The position numbers and the translations under genes were made by a program. From Ureibacillus yapensis (lineage in GTDB: Bacteria; Bacillota; Bacilli; Bacillales_A; Planococcaceae), in NCBI RefSeq assembly GCF_003515775.1, contig NZ_QWEI01000005.1, positions 62,001 through 126,000 of the forward strand: DNA of 64,000 bases, read 5' to 3'. Every line of letters starts with the position of its first letter. Position 1 is the stretch's first letter. The notes under the pieces are model-generated. The model saw only the letters and a program-made list of their open reading frames with translations. It did not search any database and was not told the origin of the DNA. Below, piece after piece: positions 59,033 to 64,000 of the stretch.

Positions 59033-59808
59033 CAGCCAACCTTCTTCTTGAAGCAGAAAATGTAGGAATCCAGTTTGGTGGATTGAAAGCCGTACAAAGT
59101 GTGAACATGCATTTAAATAAAGGAGAACTAATCGGATTGATCGGCCCAAATGGGGCGGGGAAGACGACAACGTTCAACATGCTGACAGGCGTTTATGAAC
59201 CAACAGAAGGAATCATTACTTTTGATGGGAAAAAAATAAATGGATTAAAGCCTTATCAGGTTACAAAACTTGGTATCAGCCGTACCTTCCAGAACATTCG
59301 GCTGTTTAAGGATTTATCTGTTCTCGATAATGTAAAAGTGGCAAATCATAATAAAGCGAAACATGGCATTTTTGCTTCAATTTTACGCTTGCCCAGCCAT
59401 TTTGCTGGAGAAGCAAAAATGGAAGAAGAGTCGATCGAATTTTTAAAGATCTTTGGCTTGGATATATATAAAGATGAGATGGCAAAAAATCTTCCATACG
59501 GCATGCAAAGACGATTGGAAATCGCCCGGGCACTGGCTGCAAAACCGAAGCTGTTATTGCTTGATGAACCGGCCGCAGGGATGAATCCACAAGAAACGCA
59601 TGACCTAATGGAGCTGATTGCATTTATTCGAAAAGAGTTTGATTTAACGATTCTCTTGATTGAACATGATATGCATTTGGTCATGGGCGTTTGTGAACGC
59701 ATTTATGTACTGGATCATGGTCAATTGATTGCGGATGGAACGCCGCAGGAAATTCGAAGCAATCCTAAAGTAATTGAAGCGTATCTTGGCGAGGAGGTTG
59801 TTGAATAA
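59029..59808 (+). CDS. livG: Branched-chain amino acid ABC transporter ATP-binding protein LivG
   Basis: A 259-residue ATPase. Walker A is GPNGAGKTTTFN, the signature is LPYGMQRRLEIARAL, Walker B is LLLLDEPAAGMNP, and the H-loop is IEHDMHLVM. The LivG-specific RTFQNIRLFKDLSVLDNV block is present. It drives transport through LivHM with LivF. It overlaps livM by 4 nt and livF by 1 nt, with an AAGAGGAGG site inside livM. Confidence 0.97.
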   Translation: MTANLLLEAENVGIQFGGLKAVQSVNMHLNKGELIGLIGPNGAGKTTTFNMLTGVYEPTEGIITFDGKKINGLKPYQVTKLGISRTFQNIRLFKDLSVLDNVKVANHNKAKHGIFASILRLPSHFAGEAKMEEESIEFLKIFGLDIYKDEMAKNLPYGMQRRLEIARALAAKPKLLLLDEPAAGMNPQETHDLMELIAFIRKEFDLTILLIEHDMHLVMGVCERIYVLDHGQLIADGTPQEIRSNPKVIEAYLGEEVVE

Positions 59809-60515
59809 TGCTGCAGGTAAATAACATCGATGTATTTTATGGCAACATCCATGCATTAAAAGATATCTCCCTGGAAGTAAATGAAGGCGAAATCGTTACG
59901 TTGATCGGGGCAAACGGCGCAGGGAAATCCACACTGCTGAAAACTATTTCCGGCTTGTTGAAACCAAAGCACGGCCATATTTTATATTTAACGCAGCAAA
60001 TTGCCGGGAAGCCCGCGCAAGGAATCGTGAAAAGCGGAATTTCCCATGTGCCGGAAGGGCGTCGCGTGTTTTCCAATATGTCGGTAGAGGAAAATCTGGA
60101 ATTGGGGGCCTATTTGCGCAATGACCGCGAGCAGATAAAAAAAGATATCCAGCAGGTGTATGAATTGTTTCCAAGACTGGATGAAAGAAGGAAGCAACTA
60201 TCCGGTACTTTATCGGGTGGGGAGCAGCAAATGCTGGCAATGGGGCGCGCTTTGATGGCAAAACCGAAACTCTTATTATTGGATGAACCGTCCATGGGGT
60301 TGGCACCATTAATCGTAAAACAGATTTTTGAAATCATCCAAATGGTCAACCAGCAAGGCACAACCGTCTTGCTGGTAGAGCAAAATGCCAATATGGCGCT
60401 TTCCGTTGCAGACCGCGCATACGTTATTGAGACAGGCAAAATTGTTCTTTCAGGAACGGCCAAAGAACTTCAAGAAAGTGAAGAAGTAAAAGCCGCCTAC
60501 CTTGGAGGGTTATAG
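59808..60515 (+). CDS. livF: Branched-chain amino acid ABC transporter ATP-binding protein LivF
   Basis: A 235-residue ATPase, second nucleotide-binding subunit of the importer. Walker A is GANGAGKSTLLKT, the signature LSGGEQQMLAMGRAL, Walker B LLLLDEPSMGLAP and the H-loop LVEQNANMAL. HVPEGRRVFSNMSVEENL is the LivF hallmark. It is the last gene of the five-gene cluster and is followed by a strong terminator. Confidence 0.97.
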   Translation: MLQVNNIDVFYGNIHALKDISLEVNEGEIVTLIGANGAGKSTLLKTISGLLKPKHGHILYLTQQIAGKPAQGIVKSGISHVPEGRRVFSNMSVEENLELGAYLRNDREQIKKDIQQVYELFPRLDERRKQLSGTLSGGEQQMLAMGRALMAKPKLLLLDEPSMGLAPLIVKQIFEIIQMVNQQGTTVLLVEQNANMALSVADRAYVIETGKIVLSGTAKELQESEEVKAAYLGGL

Positions 60516-60520
60516 GACTA

Positions 60521-60559
60521 AAAAAGCAAGGTGCAGAATTCTCGCTCCTTGCTTTTTTA
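60521..60559. terminator. Bidirectional terminator between livF and the pseudouridine synthase
   Basis: AAAAAAGCAAGG pairs with CCTTGCTTTTTT, T-rich on both strands. Confidence 0.9.
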
Positions 60560-60565
60560 TGTTGT

Positions 60566-61270
60566 TTAGTTTTTAGGCTGGTAATTCAGCAATGAAAACA
60601 ATTCAGTTTTCTCTTTTTCAGTTAAATCCCGCCACTGCCCTACATTTAAATTGCCTAGGTGAATGTTCATAATGCGTATGCGCTGCAGCCTTTTAACTGA
60701 ATAGCCAAGAGCAGAACACATACGGCGAATTTGGCGGTTTAAGCCTTGCTCCAGAATGATTTTGAATACATGCGAGGAGATTTTCTCCACCCTGCATGGC
60801 AGCGTCTTTGTATCCAAGATTTCGACCCCGGAAGCCATGCGCTTCAAAAATTGATCGCTAATCGGTTTATCTACTTGTACTACATATTCCTTTTCGTGAT
60901 GATTTTCGGCGCGCAAGATTTCATTGACAACATCTCCATCATTCGTAAGAAGAAGCAGGCCCTCCGATTCTTTGTCCAATCGCCCGATATGGAAAATCCG
61001 TTTGGAATGGCCAACAAATTCCACAACATTGCCCTTTATATGCTTTTCAGTGGTACTGGTAATTCCAACAGGTTTGTTTAACGCAATATAAACCAGTTCT
61101 TCTTCCTTTTTGACGGGCTTTCCATCTACACAAACAACATCTCCCTCATTCACTTGGCTGCCGATGGATGCAAGTTCGCCATTGATGGTAATGCGTCCTT
61201 CTTCAATCCATTTATCCGCTCCGCGACGGGAAACAATGCCGGTTTCACTTAGAAATTTATTGATTCTCAT
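60566..61270 (-). CDS. Pseudouridine synthase, RluF/RsuA family
   Basis: A 234-residue enzyme with an N-terminal S4 RNA-binding domain (MRINKFLSETGIVSRRGADK) and a RsuA/RluB/E/F catalytic domain with the active Asp in HIGRLDKESEGLLLLTND. The C-terminal ALGYSVKRLQRIRIMNIHLG suggests the RluF type, which modifies 23S rRNA near position 2604. The ATG has AGGAG 5 nt upstream; an 11-codon upstream extension has no site. Confidence 0.9.
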   Translation of the reverse strand: MRINKFLSETGIVSRRGADKWIEEGRITINGELASIGSQVNEGDVVCVDGKPVKKEEELVYIALNKPVGITSTTEKHIKGNVVEFVGHSKRIFHIGRLDKESEGLLLLTNDGDVVNEILRAENHHEKEYVVQVDKPISDQFLKRMASGVEILDTKTLPCRVEKISSHVFKIILEQGLNRQIRRMCSALGYSVKRLQRIRIMNIHLGNLNVGQWRDLTEKEKTELFSLLNYQPKN

Positions 61271-61593
61271 AAATTCTCCTATAAGCTGTATTTTTAACTT
61301 CATTCAGCGGGGGTTTTTGATTCAAGTATACAATAAACATTTTTGTTCGCTCCACTATTTGGTCAAATGTAAGTTGAAATATTCTGTTGAGTACTAGCAT
61401 TTTTAAATGATCAGAGAGCAAAATCTATCATCCTTTTCCAATTGTCGAAAAGTTTTCTATTAAAAAGGAGTTTTTTTAGATATATTTTCGCGCTTTACGA
61501 AATATAGATTAATAAATACCTTTTTTGTAGTGTGGGAGAATTCGGACGCTAAAGGTATGGACGATTTATAGTTGAAAAGGGGAGACAATCAAT
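61271..61593. other. Divergent intergenic region
   Basis: About 320 AT-rich bases between the pseudouridine synthase and the aldehyde dehydrogenase. No gene or named regulatory element seen. Confidence 0.4.
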
Positions 61594-63129
61594 ATGTCGG
61601 TATTAACAATGGCTTATGCATTTCCAAACACAAAAGGCGCGGTAGTCAATTTCAAAGAGAAGTATGATAACTATATTGGAGGCAAGTGGACGCCGCCTGT
61701 TAGAGGACAGTACTTTGAAAATATAACGCCCGTAACGGGGAAAGCGTTTACCGAGGTAGCTCGTTCCACGGAAGAAGATATTGAATTGGCCCTGGATGCG
61801 GCACACGCGGCTAAAGAAGCATGGGGAAAAACATCTGTTGCCGAGCGTGCAAACATTTTAAATAACATTGCAGACCGAATTCAACAAAATTTAGAGTTGC
61901 TGGCTGTTGCTGAAACTTGGGAAAATGGCAAGCCAGTACGCGAAACATTAAATGCAGATTTGCCATTGGCCATTGACCATTTCCGTTACTTTGCAGGAGC
62001 CATCCGTGCACAAGAGGGCGGATTGAGCCAAATCGATGAAGATACAATTGCGTACCATTTCCATGAACCAATTGGAGTGGTAGGGCAAATTATCCCTTGG
62101 AACTTCCCGTTATTGATGGCGGTTTGGAAGCTGGCACCAGCGCTTGCTGCCGGCAACTGTGTTGTGTTGAAACCCGCAGAGCAAACGCCAACTTCCATTA
62201 TGGTATTAATGGAGTTAATTGAAGACTTATTGCCGCCGGGCGTTTTAAATATTGTAAATGGATTCGGTTTGGAAGCAGGAAAACCGCTTGCCTCCAACCC
62301 AAGAATCGGTAAAATTGCCTTCACAGGTGAAACTACAACGGGCCGTTTGATTATGCAATATGCATCACAAAATATTATCCCTGTGACCCTGGAATTGGGC
62401 GGAAAATCACCGAATATCTTCTTTGAAGATATTATGGATGCGGATGATGAATTTTTGGATAAAGCGATTGAAGGGTTTGTATTGTTTGCTCTAAATCAAG
62501 GGGAAGTATGTACATGTCCATCCCGTGCTTTAATCCAGGAATCCATTTATGACCGATTTATGGAACGTGCGCTAAAACGCGTGGAAGCGATTAAAACAGG
62601 CAATCCATTGGATCCAAATACGATGATGGGGGCACAAGCTTCTTCTGAGCAAATGGAAAAAATCCTATCTTATTTGGATATTGGCAAACAAGAAGGGGCT
62701 GAAGTTCTGGCTGGAGGGGATCGAAACCAATTGGAAGGCGATCTTGCGGATGGTTATTATATTCAACCAACTGTCTTTAAAGGCGATAACAGCATGCGCA
62801 TCTTCCAGGAAGAAATTTTTGGTCCGGTTGTAGCCGTTACAACTTTCCGTACGAAAGAAGAAGCGCTGGAAATCGCCAATGATACTTTATATGGTCTAGG
62901 GGCGGGCGTTTGGACGCGCGATATGAATACAGCTTATCGTTTCGGCCGTGCTATTGAAGCGGGGCGTGTTTGGACGAACTGCTACCACCAATATCCTGCG
63001 CATGCTGCTTTTGGCGGCTACAAGATGTCGGGTGTCGGTCGTGAAAATCACCGCATGATGCTGGAACACTATCAACAAACGAAAAACTTGCTGGTCAGCT
63101 ACAGCCCTAACAAACTAGGATTCTTTTAA
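61594..63129 (+). CDS. Aldehyde dehydrogenase (AldB/ExaC-like)
   Basis: A 511-residue NAD(P)-dependent aldehyde dehydrogenase. The catalytic Cys306 lies in [11 protein letters not shown] (with a neighbouring Cys308, as in the ExaC/AldB group), the general-base Glu in [13 protein letters not shown], and the cofactor motif is [11 protein letters not shown]. Members oxidise acetaldehyde and similar short aldehydes to acids. GGGGAG lies 9 nt before the ATG. In many bacteria this ALDH type is followed directly by a DUF779 gene; here the DUF779 gene is present, but a 180-base repeat lies in between. Confidence 0.94.
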   Translation: MSVLTMAYAFPNTKGAVVNFKEKYDNYIGGKWTPPVRGQYFENITPVTGKAFTEVARSTEEDIELALDAAHAAKEAWGKTSVAERANILNNIADRIQQNLELLAVAETWENGKPVRETLNADLPLAIDHFRYFAGAIRAQEGGLSQIDEDTIAYHFHEPIGVVGQIIPWNFPLLMAVWKLAPALAAGNCVVLKPAEQTPTSIMVLMELIEDLLPPGVLNIVNGFGLEAGKPLASNPRIGKIAFTGETTTGRLIMQYASQNIIPVTLELGGKSPNIFFEDIMDADDEFLDKAIEGFVLFALNQGEVCTCPSRALIQESIYDRFMERALKRVEAIKTGNPLDPNTMMGAQASSEQMEKILSYLDIGKQEGAEVLAGGDRNQLEGDLADGYYIQPTVFKGDNSMRIFQEEIFGPVVAVTTFRTKEEALEIANDTLYGLGAGVWTRDMNTAYRFGRAIEAGRVWTNCYHQYPAHAAFGGYKMSGVGRENHRMMLEHYQQTKNLLVSYSPNKLGFF

Positions 63130-63132
63130 TAC

Positions 63133-63311
63133 GAAAAGCGCAAGCACCCGGCTTAGCCCCGCGTCGACGAAAGCGCAACGTCCTGTTGCATCGTCGACAT
63201 GACTCACATCGTGTGAGCCTCAAGCGCTGGAAGGCCCGAATCGAAAGCTTCTTTTCAGCTTTCGACCGAGGGACTGAAGCGACCTCGAGGGGCTGGCGTT
63301 CGCAGCTGGAC
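63133..63311 (+). repeat. Interspersed GC-rich repeat, copy B
   Basis: Reads on the plus strand GAAAAGCGCAAGCACCCGGC ... CGCAGCTGGAC and is the reverse complement, block by block, of copy A at 30384-30664. It has no internal insertion. Its base composition is far richer in GC than the flanks. It contains a small inverted repeat around GACTCACATCGTGTGAG. It lies between two genes of a conserved pair and carries no transposase. Confidence 0.88.
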
Positions 63312-63335
63312 ATCTTTTGGAAAAGGAGGGCTCAT

Positions 63336-63692
63336 GTGGTTGATCGTGTGATTGCTACCGATAGCGCACTTGAGTTAATCGAAAAACTGCAGCAAAAACA
63401 TGGCCCAATCATGTTCCATCAATCGGGTGGGTGCTGTGATGGTTCTTCCCCAATGTGCTATCCAGAAGGGGAATTAATCCTTGGAAACGCGGATATTCTT
63501 CTGGGTGAAATTGGTGGGGCAAAATTCTATATGCATAAAAACCAATTCGACTATTGGAAGCATACACAACTCATCATTGACGTTGTAGATGGTCGGGGTG
63601 GCATGTTTTCGTTGGAAGGCGTGGAAGGAAAACGGTTCTTAACACGTTCCAGAGCTTTTTCCGCGGAAGAAATAACGGCGCTGCAAAATTAA
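63336..63692 (+). CDS. DUF779 domain protein
   Basis: A 118-residue soluble protein. MFHQSGGCCDGSSPMCY (about residues 25-41), with three Cys, is the DUF779 signature, and IIDVVDGRGGMFSLEGVEGK follows. The function is unknown; the family is strongly linked to the ALDH type encoded just before it. The start is GTG with AAAGGAGGG 5 nt upstream. The reading frame stays open back through the repeat, but that upstream part is repeat sequence and not protein-coding. Confidence 0.9.
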   Translation: MVDRVIATDSALELIEKLQQKHGPIMFHQSGGCCDGSSPMCYPEGELILGNADILLGEIGGAKFYMHKNQFDYWKHTQLIIDVVDGRGGMFSLEGVEGKRFLTRSRAFSAEEITALQN

Positions 63693-63697
63693 ACAGG

Positions 63698-63745
63698 GCA
63701 ATCCGGAAAATTGTTAACCACAATTTTTTGGATTGCTTTATTTAT
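63698..63745 (+). terminator. Terminator after DUF779
   Basis: GCAATCC and AAAATTG pair with CAATTTT and GGATTGC around an internal bulge, followed by TTTATTTATTTT. Confidence 0.85.
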
Positions 63746-63910
63746 TTTACGGAGAATTATGGGTGATTCAAAAGGCTTATGTGCAGGGTGTCTAATTGAT
63801 TAATTTTTACAAATCTTTTGACATAATTTAATTATTTTAGGAATAGGTATGTGGAATTGTGATAGTATGGAAATTGTAAAAAATAATGAAAGGGTGTTAA
63901 AAAGATAACA

Positions 63911-64000
63911 ATGTTAAGTAAATTTAATAAACTTTTGATTGTTTCGATTTTAATAGCAAGTTCGCTATTATTATTGAATCAGGACAAAACGTTCGCAGCT
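63911..64000 (+). CDS. Start of a secreted protein (signal peptide only, runs off the window)
   Basis: Thirty codons are visible: MLSKFNKLLIVSILIASSLL with a hydrophobic core and an AFAA-like end (TFAA), a clear signal peptide probably cleaved after the last visible Ala or nearby. No domain of the mature protein is inside the window. AAAGGG lies about 16 nt from the ATG, which is distant. A TTGACA box is seen at 63818-63823 without a convincing partner. Confidence 0.6.
   Translation, partial: MLSKFNKLLIVSILIASSLLLLNQDKTFAA

Noticed and set aside
63186-63335. N-terminal extension of the DUF779 protein
   Set aside because: The extension is encoded by repeat copy B; the GTG at 63336 has an ideal ribosome site and gives the normal family length.

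Overview
The window reads as chromosome from a low-GC, endospore-forming member of the Bacillales, most likely Lysinibacillus, Ureibacillus or a close relative. Sporulation markers support this: splA-splB, an H-type small acid-soluble spore protein, a YfhD-like protein, a YjcZ-like peptide, and a LysM/M14 plus LysM/GH18 peptidoglycan hydrolase pair. The M14 enzyme has the same length and the same zinc and catalytic positions as endopeptidase I of Lysinibacillus sphaericus. Ribosome binding sites are strong, TTG and GTG starts are common, and most transcription units end in clear hairpin terminators. I saw no rRNA, tRNA, CRISPR array, prophage or insertion-sequence transposase.

Layout. 1-4.3 kb: a beta-lactamase-family hydrolase, a hydrolase/ABC-2 exporter operon and a histidine phosphatase. 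4.3-12 kb: a secreted TPR/GH26-like glycosidase, a CitS/CitT-type two-component system, a methyltransferase, an orphan tricarboxylate-type binding protein and an rRNA methyltransferase. 12-19.2 kb: membrane and envelope genes, including a LytTR/DUF3021 regulator pair, a CPBP protease-like protein, a large lipoprotein and a degenerate site-2-protease homologue. 19.3-24.7 kb: ahpC-ahpF, a short-chain dehydrogenase, a catalytically dead NlpC/P60 protein, a Nudix hydrolase and a chemoreceptor remnant. 24.8-30.3 kb: an uncharacterised cluster of one ATP-grasp ligase and two large paralogues sharing a Cys-His-Asn signature. 30.4-40.8 kb: an interspersed repeat, GNAT, DUF1540, a MHYT-GGDEF-EAL protein, spore proteins, splAB, the spore peptidoglycan hydrolases and pgeF. 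41-48.8 kb: a LysM-CAP protein, an RND exporter divergent from its TetR regulator, an amino acid permease and a chromate transporter. 49-55.5 kb: two tiny probable spore proteins, an M20 amidohydrolase, a PLL-type repeat lectin, an orphan histidine kinase, and VOC and YdeI-like proteins. 55.8-64 kb: a complete branched-chain amino acid ABC importer (livJHMGF type), a pseudouridine synthase, an aldehyde dehydrogenase with its DUF779 partner, and the start of a secreted protein.

The best candidate for an undescribed system is the 24.8-30.3 kb cluster. The ligase gene and the first large gene are translationally coupled, and the two large proteins conserve long blocks around Cys, His and Asn that look like a papain-fold active site. 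Other unusual items are the NlpC/P60 protein lacking all three catalytic residues, the RELGY variant of a site-2 protease, the six-repeat lectin with two alternating repeat types, and a GC-rich interspersed repeat, one copy of which splits the ald-DUF779 gene pair. Function assignments come from reading sequence and remembered family motifs; no database search was run.
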